Below, piece after piece: positions 9,086 through 17,362 of a DNA stretch of 64,000 bases (position 1 is its first letter; every line of letters begins with the position of its first letter). Position numbers and translations under genes: made by a program. The stretch comes from Sulfurimonas sp. (lineage in GTDB: Bacteria > Campylobacterota > Campylobacteria > Campylobacterales > Sulfurimonadaceae), in contig JAQTZE010000002.1 of assembly GCA_028687935.1 (NCBI GenBank), forward strand, positions 62,001 to 126,000, in the 5' to 3' direction. The notes under the pieces are model-generated. The model ran no database searches. It saw only the letters and a list, made by a program, of their open reading frames with translations, and was not told the origin of the DNA.

Positions 9086-9844
9086 ATGTCTATAAAACTA
9101 TCCAAAAAAATCATGTCCAAACTTGGACGTACAAACGCAGAGTTTGGGCTTATAGAAGAAGGTGATAAGATTTTAGTAGGCCTCAGCGGAGGCAAAGATT
9201 CATTGACAATGATCCATGCAATGCGTGAACAGCAGAGACGTGCACCTTTTGATTTTGAGTTTTTGGCAGTGACTATATCGTATGGTATGGGGGAAAACTA
9301 TGATGCCCTAAGTGCGCATTGTAAAGAGTACGATATTCCTCATGTGGTGCACGATACAAATGTTTTTGATCTTGCACAGGAAAAGATACGTAAAAATTCC
9401 TCTTTTTGTAGTTTCTTTTCTCGTATGCGAAGAGGTTATCTTTATAGTGCAGCGGAAAAGCATGGATGTAATAAAGTAGCGTTGGGTCATCACATGGATG
9501 ATGCTGCAGAGAGTTTTTTTATGAACTTTATTTATAATGGTCAGATGCGATCACTCGCCCCTAAATATAGAGCTGCAAATGGGCTTATAGTGATCCGTCC
9601 GCTTATCCAGATGCGAGAGCGCCAACTCACTGCGTTTGTAGTTGAAAACAACATCCAAACGATTGGTGATGAAGCTTGTCCTGCAATGCGTTTTGATGTC
9701 AAGATGCCACACGCAAGAGCCCATACAAAAGAGATACTAAGTAAGATGGAAAAAGAGTTTCCTACTCTTTTTACAAGTCTAAACGCAGCCTTTAAAAATA
9801 TATCTGAAGATAGTTTTTTTGAAGTGGATAAATTTTCCCTCTAA
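9086..9844 (+). CDS. TtcA-family PP-loop protein with incomplete cysteine motif
   Basis: A 252-residue ATP pyrophosphatase of the TtcA/TilS superfamily. The PP-loop SGGKDS is at residues 34-39. TtcA 2-thiolates cytidine 32 of tRNA with a [4Fe-4S] cluster held by a CxxC motif and one later cysteine. Here the CxxC region reads NSSFCSFFSRMRRG: Cys108 is present but the second position is Phe111. The later cysteine, Cys198 in EACPAMRF, is present. Tail-to-tail with the next gene; the two stop codons share bases. Confidence 0.85.
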   Translation: MSIKLSKKIMSKLGRTNAEFGLIEEGDKILVGLSGGKDSLTMIHAMREQQRRAPFDFEFLAVTISYGMGENYDALSAHCKEYDIPHVVHDTNVFDLAQEKIRKNSSFCSFFSRMRRGYLYSAAEKHGCNKVALGHHMDDAAESFFMNFIYNGQMRSLAPKYRAANGLIVIRPLIQMRERQLTAFVVENNIQTIGDEACPAMRFDVKMPHARAHTKEILSKMEKEFPTLFTSLNAAFKNISEDSFFEVDKFSL

Positions 9845-10329
9845 TTCGCTAGTAGCTTTTCTTCATCTCGTACGATCTGCTCTTTTCTCTCATGGAGAAT
9901 ATCTTCTTTGGTATTTTCCAAAAACTCTATGATATTTTTCTGATATGCTATAGTATTCTCATCAGCAGAGAGTGCTAGTAGTGGATAGAGATCACTCACG
10001 TCTATTTTCTTTGCATAACGTGGTATAACTTTAAGCTCTTGTTGTATATTTCCTATAAGCTTCTCTGTAAGAAGTCCATTGTTTTCACGTATTTTTTTCA
10101 CAAGCTCTTTGGTGTTAAGCATCAAAAGATTGGCTCGGTTTTCATCATTGTTGTAAATTCTCATTCCAGCATTTTTAACAATGATATAGTTTTCTACTTT
10201 TGCATTTTCATCCGCTGCAATCAAAAGTGCAAAAATTTTGGCACGAAACTCCAACGAACTATGATGATACACAAACAATTCACGAAACGCGCTATAAAAA
10301 TATTGTCTAATACGAAAACTAAGTGTCAT
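9841..10329 (-). CDS. Hypothetical protein, possibly TerB-like
   Basis: A 162-residue soluble, helix-rich protein with no signal peptide. The segment RAKIFALLIAADENAKVENY resembles the first helices of the TerB/DjlA-like fold and the DLYPLLALSADE segment could be its second half; this is a weak similarity judged by eye. The start ATG at 10329 has AGGAG 5 bases upstream. The gene is convergent with the TtcA-like gene and divergent from the next hypothetical. I do not recognise a function. Confidence 0.7.
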   Translation of the reverse strand: MTLSFRIRQYFYSAFRELFVYHHSSLEFRAKIFALLIAADENAKVENYIIVKNAGMRIYNNDENRANLLMLNTKELVKKIRENNGLLTEKLIGNIQQELKVIPRYAKKIDVSDLYPLLALSADENTIAYQKNIIEFLENTKEDILHERKEQIVRDEEKLLAN

Positions 10330-10343
10330 TCATGCTCCTAATG

Positions 10344-10353
10344 TGCTATTATA
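10344..10353. promoter_or_regulatory. Overlapping divergent -10 elements
   Basis: On the - strand, TATAAT (10353 down to 10348) lies about 19 bases before the 10329 start. On the + strand, the extended -10 TGC-TATTAT (10344-10352) lies about 32 bases before the ATG at 10384. The two hexamers overlap almost completely in the 54-base gap, so polymerase can probably occupy only one orientation at a time. No clear -35 is seen for either. Confidence 0.5.
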
Positions 10354-10383
10354 CCTCTTTGATTTTAAAGAAAGTGTAAAATA

Positions 10384-10728
10384 ATGTTAGATACAAATGA
10401 TTATGAACTTCTCAAAGAAAACTTTATAGCTTCACAAATACTTTTTAGCAAGTTACGGGCTGTTGTTTATAATATTTTAAATATTGAATATGACGGAGTC
10501 GGTTTTTACAAAGACGATGAAGCGATACATGAGCGACATAAAGAAAAACTTCGTTCGAAGATTCTTGAATCTCTTTGTGCTAGCCTAAAGAGCTATCAAA
10601 TAAAGATGTTGGATCAGAAGGAAGTAGCTTATGATATTACATTTGAATTCACTCTTGATAGAGCAATAAGCTTGCTTCGTGTTGATTTTACACAAGAGGG
10701 TGCACTGGATATTCTCCAGCTTAGTTAA
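10384..10728 (+). CDS. Hypothetical protein
   Basis: A 114-residue acidic soluble protein without signal or membrane segment, predicted alpha/beta. It begins LDTNDYELLKENFIASQILF and ends with a hydrophobic strand RVDFTQEGALDILQL. No motif is recognised. It is monocistronic: divergent from the upstream gene and separated from yebC by a promoter. The clean codon use and its own promoter make it a likely real gene. Confidence 0.7.
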   Translation: MLDTNDYELLKENFIASQILFSKLRAVVYNILNIEYDGVGFYKDDEAIHERHKEKLRSKILESLCASLKSYQIKMLDQKEVAYDITFEFTLDRAISLLRVDFTQEGALDILQLS

Positions 10729-10740
10729 GAAAAAAAATAG

Positions 10741-10749
10741 TGGTATAAT
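10741..10749 (+). promoter_or_regulatory. Extended -10 of yebC
   Basis: TGG-TATAAT, with the hexamer at 10744-10749, lies 29 bases before the yebC ATG. The -35 region (around 10721-10726, TTAGTT) is weak, as is usual in Campylobacterota where the extended -10 dominates. A ribosome-binding site GAAGGA follows. Confidence 0.6.
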
Positions 10750-10777
10750 TTCACTGAAAATTTAGAAGGATTTATTT

Positions 10778-11488
10778 ATGGGTAGAGCATTTGAATATAG
10801 AAAAGCATCAAAATTAAAGAGATGGGGCGCTATGTCTACACTTTTTCCTAAACTTGGAAAAGTAATCACTATGGCAGCCAAAGAGGGTGGATCTGACCCT
10901 GATATGAACTCAAAATTACGTACGGCTATTTTAAATGCGAAAGCTGAAAATATGCCAAAAGATAATATTGATGCAGCTATAAAACGCGCAACAGCAAAAG
11001 ATGCTGCAAATATGCTTGAAGTAAATTTTGAAGGTAAAGCACCGCATGGCGTTTTACTTTTTATAGAGTGTGCAACAGACAATAATACAAGAACAGTAGC
11101 AAATGTTAAAAGTATTTTGAATAAAAATGGTGGAGAGATGTTGACAAATGGCTCTTTGGAATTTATGTTCAGCAGAAAAGCAATATTTGAATGTAAATTG
11201 TTAGATGGTGTAGATATTGAAGAACTTGAACTAGAGCTTATAGATGCAGGCCTTGAGGAAATCGATGCAGAAGAGGGTATTTGTATTATTACGGGTGATT
11301 ACACAAGTTTTGGTACTCTCAGTGCGGCAATAGAAGCTATGGGCATGGAGATCATTAAGGCTAATCTTGAGAGAATGGCAAATACTCCAATTAGTATAAG
11401 CGAAGAGCAACAAGCAGATATAGATAAAATCTTGCAAAGATTAGATGATGATGAAGATGTTCAAAACGTCTTTAGCAACATAGCATAA
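10778..11488 (+). CDS. yebC: YebC/PmpR-family protein
   Basis: A 236-residue YebC family protein. The N-terminus [20 protein letters not shown] is the version typical of Campylobacterota (most bacteria have MAGHSKW). The [17 protein letters not shown] helix and the [20 protein letters not shown] strand are conserved. Members act as transcriptional regulators (PmpR) and some relieve ribosome stalling at proline runs; which applies here cannot be told from sequence. It has its own promoter and a hairpin after its stop. Confidence 0.94.
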   Translation: MGRAFEYRKASKLKRWGAMSTLFPKLGKVITMAAKEGGSDPDMNSKLRTAILNAKAENMPKDNIDAAIKRATAKDAANMLEVNFEGKAPHGVLLFIECATDNNTRTVANVKSILNKNGGEMLTNGSLEFMFSRKAIFECKLLDGVDIEELELELIDAGLEEIDAEEGICIITGDYTSFGTLSAAIEAMGMEIIKANLERMANTPISISEEQQADIDKILQRLDDDEDVQNVFSNIA

Positions 11489-11489
11489 A

Positions 11490-11506
11490 CTCCACTTTAT
11501 GTGGAG
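11490..11506 (+). terminator. Small hairpin between yebC and yigZ
   Basis: CTCCAC, a five-base TTTAT loop and GTGGAG form a perfect 6-bp stem directly after the yebC stop. It is followed by ATTTAAGC, not a real T tract, so it may only attenuate read-through into yigZ, which starts 14 bases later. Confidence 0.4.
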
Positions 11507-11520
11507 ATTTAAGCATTTAG

Positions 11521-12096
11521 ATGAAATATCTTTCCGGGCAATTTTCCCAAACACTTGAAGTCAAACAATCAAAGTTTATAGCATACTTAACACCTTATCC
11601 TCAATATGAAAATCTTTTAGCTACTCTCAAAGAAGAACATCCAAAAGCCAGACACTTTGTAGTTGCGTTTCGATATCTCAATGAATTTGATCAAATAGTT
11701 GAACATTCAAGTGATGATGGAGAGCCCAAAGGAACATCTGGTAGACCATCTCTTATGGTTTTACAAGGACAAGATCTTATCAATACTGCTGTGATTATAA
11801 TACGGTATTTTGGTGGTACAAAGCTTGGGACAGGTGGACTAGTCCGTGCATATAGTGATGCGGTAAATCTTGTAATCAATGCAAGTGCGTTTCTTCCATA
11901 TGAAAAGGAAAAAGAGATAAGAATATTTGTCAACTACACAAACACGAGAGTTATAGAATATGAATGTGAACTCTTAGCTATACATATCTTGGAAAAAGTG
12001 TTTGCAGACGGTGTAACGTATTTATTAAAAGCTAGCGAAGAAAATATGAAACTCTTTGCAGAAAAAATGCAAAGAGTTATACAAATAATCAAATAG
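11521..12096 (+). CDS. IMPACT/YigZ family protein
   Basis: A 191-residue protein of the UPF0029/IMPACT family. Conserved elements are VKQSKFIAYLTPY, the HSSDDGEPKGTSGRP loop and VIIIRYFGGTKLGTGGLVRAY. The C-terminal half is the DUF1949-like ferredoxin-fold domain. Bacterial YigZ is of uncertain function; eukaryotic IMPACT regulates Gcn2 during translation stress. The protein is cytoplasmic. Its end faces the msh operon end with a 28-base gap. Confidence 0.9.
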   Translation: MKYLSGQFSQTLEVKQSKFIAYLTPYPQYENLLATLKEEHPKARHFVVAFRYLNEFDQIVEHSSDDGEPKGTSGRPSLMVLQGQDLINTAVIIIRYFGGTKLGTGGLVRAYSDAVNLVINASAFLPYEKEKEIRIFVNYTNTRVIEYECELLAIHILEKVFADGVTYLLKASEENMKLFAEKMQRVIQIIK

Positions 12097-12124
12097 TAAG
12101 AGAGAGAAGAAACCTGATTACAAG

Positions 12125-13372
12125 CTATCCTCTTCCTTGAACAGCATTCCCCATATCCCACATCGGTAAGAAAATACCAAGTGCAAGTAAAATAACCATA
12201 GAAGCTATGATGAAGAGCATAATAGGCTCAATTGCTTCTGAGAGGCCATCAATAATAGCGTCAAAACGCATCTTATAGTATTCGGCAACTTTTTTAATCA
12301 TTGCATCTAAGGTTCCACTATCTTCACCGGCACGTATCATCTGAATGATCATATTTTCAAATAAGTCAGTATCCTGTAGCCCTTTATTCAAGGTACCACC
12401 TTTTTCAACTGTTGCTCGTACTGAAAGAAGTCGTGTTTTAAGCGGGAGTGAGTCAATCATAGATATTGATGTATCTAAGGCCTCAGCTATTGGAATACCT
12501 GCACGAATAAGCTCAGAAAATACAAGTGTAAAGCGACTCAAAGTTGAAAACTTGATAATATTTTTTATAAGGTAAGTTTTCAGTAAGACTCTATGCCAGC
12601 CAAATCTGAAATTATAGGAGTTGTCAACGAAATATTTAAAGACCATAAAGGCAAGGACAAGTGCTCCAAGCACATAAAGACCGTAGTTATTAAAAAGATG
12701 TTCAAGTGTAAGTAGAATCTGCGTTGGGAGAGGAAGCTCTGCATTGAGCTCTTCAAAGATTGCTTTAAATTCTGGAACAACATAAGATATTAAAATCGTA
12801 AATGCAACAGCCATAGCAATCATTACGTTTCTTGGATATGCCATCGCTTTTTTAAACTTGATAACGTTTGCACGTATCTCTTCGAGCATATTTGCAAGCG
12901 CGTAGAGTGATTCATCAAGGTTACCTGTTTTTTCTCCAAGTTGTACCATTGCAATAGCAAGATTTCCAAGTTCGAAACGAAAGTTTTCCATAGATGCAGA
13001 GAGAGAGTGCCCTGCGTTTATATCATCCGCAAGTTTACTAAAGACAATGTTAAGTGCCTCATCCTGCGTCGAACTAGCAATCTCATGGAGTGAATCATGT
13101 ATAGATATCCCTGCGTTTGTCATAACAGCGAGTTGTCTAATAGACGCAATCAGAGCATCTGGTCTAATTTTTCTCTTTTTAATATTTTGAAGAAAATTTG
13201 TCTTAAACCTCTTGAGTTTAGCCTCGAGAGGCTCCTCTGATTCAACAACTTTGATAATAATTCCTGAGAATTTTATCTTTGCATAATCATTTGCTTCTTT
13301 TCTATCTTGGGCATAAAGCCCCATAGTTTCTTTCTTGCCTTTTGTAAGTACAGTTGCGATAAAGTATTTCAT
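12125..13372 (-). CDS. mshG: MSHA-type pilus assembly inner-membrane platform (GspF/PilC family)
   Basis: A 415-residue GspF/PilC platform protein with two T2SSF repeats, each followed by membrane helices: about residues 190-210 (AMAVAFTILISYVVPEF), about 240-260, and a C-terminal helix ending IIASMVILLALGIFLPMWDM. Signatures include NAGISIHDSLHEIA and the second-repeat RAGIPIAEALDTSI. It anchors the pilus ATPase and guides pilin polymerisation. The start overlaps the end of mshE by 4 bases. It is the last gene of the leftward run. Confidence 0.92.
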   Translation of the reverse strand: MKYFIATVLTKGKKETMGLYAQDRKEANDYAKIKFSGIIIKVVESEEPLEAKLKRFKTNFLQNIKKRKIRPDALIASIRQLAVMTNAGISIHDSLHEIASSTQDEALNIVFSKLADDINAGHSLSASMENFRFELGNLAIAMVQLGEKTGNLDESLYALANMLEEIRANVIKFKKAMAYPRNVMIAMAVAFTILISYVVPEFKAIFEELNAELPLPTQILLTLEHLFNNYGLYVLGALVLAFMVFKYFVDNSYNFRFGWHRVLLKTYLIKNIIKFSTLSRFTLVFSELIRAGIPIAEALDTSISMIDSLPLKTRLLSVRATVEKGGTLNKGLQDTDLFENMIIQMIRAGEDSGTLDAMIKKVAEYYKMRFDAIIDGLSEAIEPIMLFIIASMVILLALGIFLPMWDMGNAVQGRG

Positions 13373-15120
13373 CCTTTTGCCACCTTTAAGACTTCTTTGA
13401 GACTTGTGATACCATCAAGTGCTTTTTGAATACCATTTTGGTATATACCTATAAAACCTTCACTAACTGCAAGCTCATGTAAAGCCTCTTTAGAAGCTCC
13501 TTTTGCGATAAGAGACGAGAGTCCCTCTGAGATATTGAGAACCTCGCAAATCATCTCTCTACCCATAAAACCAGAGTCGTTACACTCTTTACATCCTTTG
13601 CCCGTATAGAACTTTGCACCTTCTGGTATAAGTTCACCTAACTCTTCGAGTGTAGATGCTGGAATAATCTCTTCTTCTTTACAGCTGAGACAAATCTTTC
13701 GTACGAGTCTTTGTGCTTGGATAGCAACAAGAGCGCCACTTATCAAATAATGTTGGATACCCATATCCACCATACGAGGAATAGCACTTATGGAGTCATT
13801 TGTGTGCAGGGTTGAAATAACCAAGTGACCTGTAAGTGCAGCTTTTATAGCAATTTCCAGTGTCTCTTGGTCGCGTATCTCCCCGATCATGATCTTGTCT
13901 GGATCCTGTCTAAGTATAGAACGCAGTGCGTCAGCAAAGCTTAGTCCTACCTTTGGATTTACCTGAACCTGCTGAATAAGATTCATTCTATACTCAACTG
14001 GATCTTCAACAGTAATAACTTTATCCTCTACATTTCTCAGTTCATTGAGTGCGCCATAGAGTGTAGTTGTCTTACCACTTCCTGTTGGACCAGTAACTAA
14101 GATAATCCCATAGGGTGCTTCAAGACCTTTTAAGAACTTATGATAACTTGCACTGTCCATACCAGCATCTTCAAGCTTTACAAGTGCTTTTTGTTTGTCC
14201 AAAACACGCATTACAATGGATTCACCGTACAAGATAGGAAGTGTAGAGATACGAAAGTCATACTCTCTTGCTCCTACTAAAGTAGAAAAACGACCATCTT
14301 GCGGCTTTCTTTTTTCGGCAATATCAAGATTGGCTAGGAGTTTGAGTCTTGATGCAAGCGGTGGATAAATCGATTTTTCAAAGATAAAGACTTCAGAGAG
14401 TTTCCCATCTATACGTCCACGAACAACACAGTTTTTTTCTGTAGGTTCAATATGTACGTCACTCGCTCTACCATTGATACATGCTTTGAGGATAACATCG
14501 ATAAGTAAAAGAATAGAAGAAGCTTCTTGTTGCTCTTCTATAGAGCTAATTGAGTTTAATTCATCTTTTATTTTTTTAACAAGACCTTTGACACTATCTT
14601 TGAGTTCTGCTTTAAAGAGATAGGATGCTATCTGTTTTTTTGTTGCTAGTGCTACTTTGATAGGTTTTCTTGGAAAAAGTCTTTGAAGTGACTCTTGCGC
14701 ATTAATATCAAGGGGATCATTAAACGCAATACTTACACTCATATCATCTTCAAATATAGGAATAGCATTATGTTTTTTAAGTTGTGCAAGAGGCGTGTTT
14801 GCAGTGAGTTGATAATCCATGTCAATAGAGTCTAAATCTACAAAAAGAATATCCAACTCATGTGCAAGTTTTTCTAAAACAGCTTTTTCGCTGATATAAT
14901 CATAATTATCTATAATAGAAAGATTGTAAACGCCATCTCTTACCTGTTGTACGATAAAGCGTACAAGTCTGTCCATAGTCATAAAACCTGAGAGTGTTAT
15001 GTCTCTCAAAATCAGGTTTGGGTGTATTCCTTTTGCAAGAAGTCTATCAACCTGGCCTTTCATAATAGAGCCATTTGCAAGTAAATCAGTTGTTATTCTA
15101 TCCACGATTGTTCCTACCAA
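13369..15120 (-). CDS. mshE: MSHA-type pilus extension ATPase (GspE/PilB family)
   Basis: A 583-residue secretion ATPase. An N-terminal MshEN-like region (about 1-170) precedes the GspE catalytic domain: the ASDVHIEPTEK Asp-box start (219-229), Walker A GPTGSGKTTT (344-353), Walker B KIMIGEIRD (409-417), a His-box STLHTND (436-442) and a zinc-binding tetracysteine with Cys477, Cys480, Cys510 and Cys513. It hydrolyses ATP to drive pilin assembly at the inner membrane. Vibrio MshE binds c-di-GMP through the N-terminal domain; I cannot confirm the ligand motif here. It overlaps the preceding gene by 7 bases. Confidence 0.93.
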   Translation of the reverse strand: MVGTIVDRITTDLLANGSIMKGQVDRLLAKGIHPNLILRDITLSGFMTMDRLVRFIVQQVRDGVYNLSIIDNYDYISEKAVLEKLAHELDILFVDLDSIDMDYQLTANTPLAQLKKHNAIPIFEDDMSVSIAFNDPLDINAQESLQRLFPRKPIKVALATKKQIASYLFKAELKDSVKGLVKKIKDELNSISSIEEQQEASSILLLIDVILKACINGRASDVHIEPTEKNCVVRGRIDGKLSEVFIFEKSIYPPLASRLKLLANLDIAEKRKPQDGRFSTLVGAREYDFRISTLPILYGESIVMRVLDKQKALVKLEDAGMDSASYHKFLKGLEAPYGIILVTGPTGSGKTTTLYGALNELRNVEDKVITVEDPVEYRMNLIQQVQVNPKVGLSFADALRSILRQDPDKIMIGEIRDQETLEIAIKAALTGHLVISTLHTNDSISAIPRMVDMGIQHYLISGALVAIQAQRLVRKICLSCKEEEIIPASTLEELGELIPEGAKFYTGKGCKECNDSGFMGREMICEVLNISEGLSSLIAKGASKEALHELAVSEGFIGIYQNGIQKALDGITSLKEVLKVAKG

Positions 15121-15656
15121 TAGATGTGCCTTTTGATGGCTATTGTATCATAAAACTGTTCAATCACCATCTTGCTTAGATTCTCTTCTTCAAGTATATA
15201 GAGTTTATATGAAAGTTTAGAATCTTGTGGATCATCAAAAATATAAACGGATCGTTTATCATGTATGCCAAGTTTTGTATACAAGTCAAACACTTTGGAT
15301 AATATATAGTCTGTAGTAGGCATATTTAATCCCGCTAAATTATATTCATCCACCAGGGCGTGATAAAGAAGCTTTTTTTGCATAAGTATAATTGAAAAAT
15401 AAGCGGAATTAGCACGTGCTTCTTTTGAATATTTAAGTAAAGCGATAGGGATGGCTAATCTGTCAATAAAGTCTGATTGTAGACAAGAAAAAGCATATAA
15501 AGAGAGAAATTCATCTTCTTGTTTATAGTATTTAAAATTTTCAAAGCCTAAATTACATGATTCTTCATATTTATTATTTTGAAACAAACTCAGCATCTCT
15601 TGTTTGACATCTCCATAGAGATTTATACAAAGTAAAAGTAAAATTAGCAATCTCAT
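15114..15656 (-). CDS. Hypothetical exported protein in the msh operon
   Basis: A 180-residue protein with a signal peptide (MRLLILLLLCINLYG). The rest is predicted helical, starting DVKQEMLSLFQNNKYEESCN, which looks like a TPR-like helix pair. It overlaps mshN by 4 bases and mshE by 7, so it is translationally coupled into the pilus operon and probably works with that machine. I recognise no counterpart in the Vibrio MSHA locus. Confidence 0.75.
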   Translation of the reverse strand: MRLLILLLLCINLYGDVKQEMLSLFQNNKYEESCNLGFENFKYYKQEDEFLSLYAFSCLQSDFIDRLAIPIALLKYSKEARANSAYFSIILMQKKLLYHALVDEYNLAGLNMPTTDYILSKVFDLYTKLGIHDKRSVYIFDDPQDSKLSYKLYILEEENLSKMVIEQFYDTIAIKRHIYW

Positions 15657-16549
15657 TTGAACTTACCTGAGAGGATGTCATCTAATAATAAAGTTGCACG
15701 ATTTGAATGAGACTGATTAGCATATTCCTTTAAAACTTTCACTGCTTTGTCTCTATCACCTAATTTCACAAGAGATTGGGCAAAGAGAATCCAACTTGCT
15801 TCTATCTCTTTATTGAGCTCATTTGTGACGAGAGCATAGTTATATGCCTCACGGTATTCGCCAAGTTCATAATATTTTTTTGCTATAAAAAGACTTAGTG
15901 CAGGGTTGTTACTCTTTTTAAACCTTTTTATAATCTCATCTATATCACTATAAGCATCTTGTCTCTTAATGTTTATGACACTTGCTTTGGGTATCTCTTC
16001 TACAGACACTCTCTCTTCGAATTTATTTATCTCTGGTGCTGGTGTTTGTGTAAGAGCAACTTCTTGCGTAGCAAATGTGTCTTCAATATAGGTAGGAGCA
16101 GGGGGATTTTGGGCTTGCATAACTTGTCTTTGTTTGGATGTCGTAATCACTTGAGTTGGTTCACTATTGTACTCAATACTCTTATGCTGCATGTTTTTAA
16201 TAAAATTCATAGATGGTGCAATGACAATTTTATTTGCTTCTTGTGTATGTGGTGCAGCTACGATTTGTGCAGCTTTTGGTTTTTCCTGAACTATTATAGG
16301 ATTTGTAGGAGCCACCACTATAGGTATCTCAATTTTAGTTTCTTGCGTTTGCGTTGCTTCTTCTTGAATTTGTTCTGTTTTTTTTGTGGAAATAACTTCT
16401 GGCTCTTGTTCCTTAAAATACTCAGAGTACATAAGTATATAGAGCAGAGCAATAATTAAAATAGAGCTTATAAATATGACTACATGAGGAATATAGGACT
16501 TTATCTTATAGCGCAACCATTTTTGCTCAAGTTGATTTATATTAAGCAT
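15653..16549 (-). CDS. mshN: MshN-like inner-membrane TPR protein
   Basis: I place the start at ATG 16549, which overlaps the mshM stop as ATGCTTAA; an in-frame ATG at 16582 lies within mshM. The 298-residue protein has a cytoplasmic N-terminus (MLNINQLEQKWLRYKIK), one membrane helix (VVIFISSILIIALLYILMY), a Pro/Thr/Glu/Gln-rich periplasmic linker, and a C-terminal TPR pair (NPALSLFIAKKYYELGEYRE, then SWILFAQSLVKLGDRDKAVK). That is the layout of MshN. The assignment is by architecture and position. Confidence 0.8.
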   Translation of the reverse strand: MLNINQLEQKWLRYKIKSYIPHVVIFISSILIIALLYILMYSEYFKEQEPEVISTKKTEQIQEEATQTQETKIEIPIVVAPTNPIIVQEKPKAAQIVAAPHTQEANKIVIAPSMNFIKNMQHKSIEYNSEPTQVITTSKQRQVMQAQNPPAPTYIEDTFATQEVALTQTPAPEINKFEERVSVEEIPKASVINIKRQDAYSDIDEIIKRFKKSNNPALSLFIAKKYYELGEYREAYNYALVTNELNKEIEASWILFAQSLVKLGDRDKAVKVLKEYANQSHSNRATLLLDDILSGKFK

Positions 16550-17354
16550 GGAGTAAGCCTGTGTGAAGTGCAGACATTTCAATTATTTTAGTAGAGACAC
16601 TGTTTGTCTTAAGTGAGTAAAGTTTGTGGTTATTCTCGTAAATAGTATATATGTCAAAAAGCGTATAAAGGAGCTTATTTGTATCTCTGTAGTTGCCACG
16701 AGTGATTTTATGAATTAAAGTAACAGATTTGTTAGTGAACATATTTGCACTGTCAAAGCAATTGGCTTTCATGAGTTTTTTCTGGATATAAATTTTCAAT
16801 TCTGTACTTGAAGCATTCTCTAGTTCGATACTTTCCCATATTCTTGTTTGGAAATGCTCTTTTGCAATGAGGTCTTCTTTATCTGTTTTATGTAATGTTA
16901 TAACAAATTTAACACTTCTTGTATCTGATAAGAGTCTGATTTTTTCCATGAGCTGATTTGAATAGAGTTGTGCTTCATCAAGTAAGATTATAGGTATAGC
17001 TCCAAGTGCACTTTGTTCAACAATTTTCATAAACTGCGTAAAGTTGAGTTCACCTTTATAGTTTACTGAAAATATGTCCTGTGCCAAAGTTTTAAAAAAT
17101 TCACTCTCATCTAAAATAGGTGTTTTGTAAATAAACATAGGCTGATTTTTGGAGATATCATGGTAAAGCTTATTGAGAAACATGCTTTTACCAGTTCCTG
17201 GTCTTCCGTAGAGGAGGACCATCTTGAGCGGTTTTTGTATGGAGTCTTTTAAAGATTGATAAATGCTTGATATGCGATCAAGTTGTATATAGTCTTTTGC
17301 GTTCACTGTATCCAAAAAAACGTCTTTTGAATTTTGAAAGATACTAGAGCTCAT
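16542..17354 (-). CDS. mshM: MshM/ExeA-like AAA ATPase
   Basis: A 270-residue AAA ATPase with Walker A GRPGTGKSMF (near residue 50), Walker B IPIILLDEAQ and the sensor region FVITLHKTD. It resembles MshM and the N-terminal part of ExeA/GspA, which help secretin or pilus complexes assemble through the peptidoglycan. It lacks a periplasmic domain, as MshM does. It lies 8 bases downstream of the secretin gene. Confidence 0.87.
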   Translation of the reverse strand: MSSSIFQNSKDVFLDTVNAKDYIQLDRISSIYQSLKDSIQKPLKMVLLYGRPGTGKSMFLNKLYHDISKNQPMFIYKTPILDESEFFKTLAQDIFSVNYKGELNFTQFMKIVEQSALGAIPIILLDEAQLYSNQLMEKIRLLSDTRSVKFVITLHKTDKEDLIAKEHFQTRIWESIELENASSTELKIYIQKKLMKANCFDSANMFTNKSVTLIHKITRGNYRDTNKLLYTLFDIYTIYENNHKLYSLKTNSVSTKIIEMSALHTGLLHA

Positions 17355-17362
17355 AGCCTACC

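Noticed and set aside
15959..16459. 166-codon + strand open frame opposite mshN
   Set aside because: Its product is Cys/Phe/Trp-rich and low complexity, as expected opposite a Thr/Gln/Glu-rich linker; mshN fits its operon by overlap and architecture.
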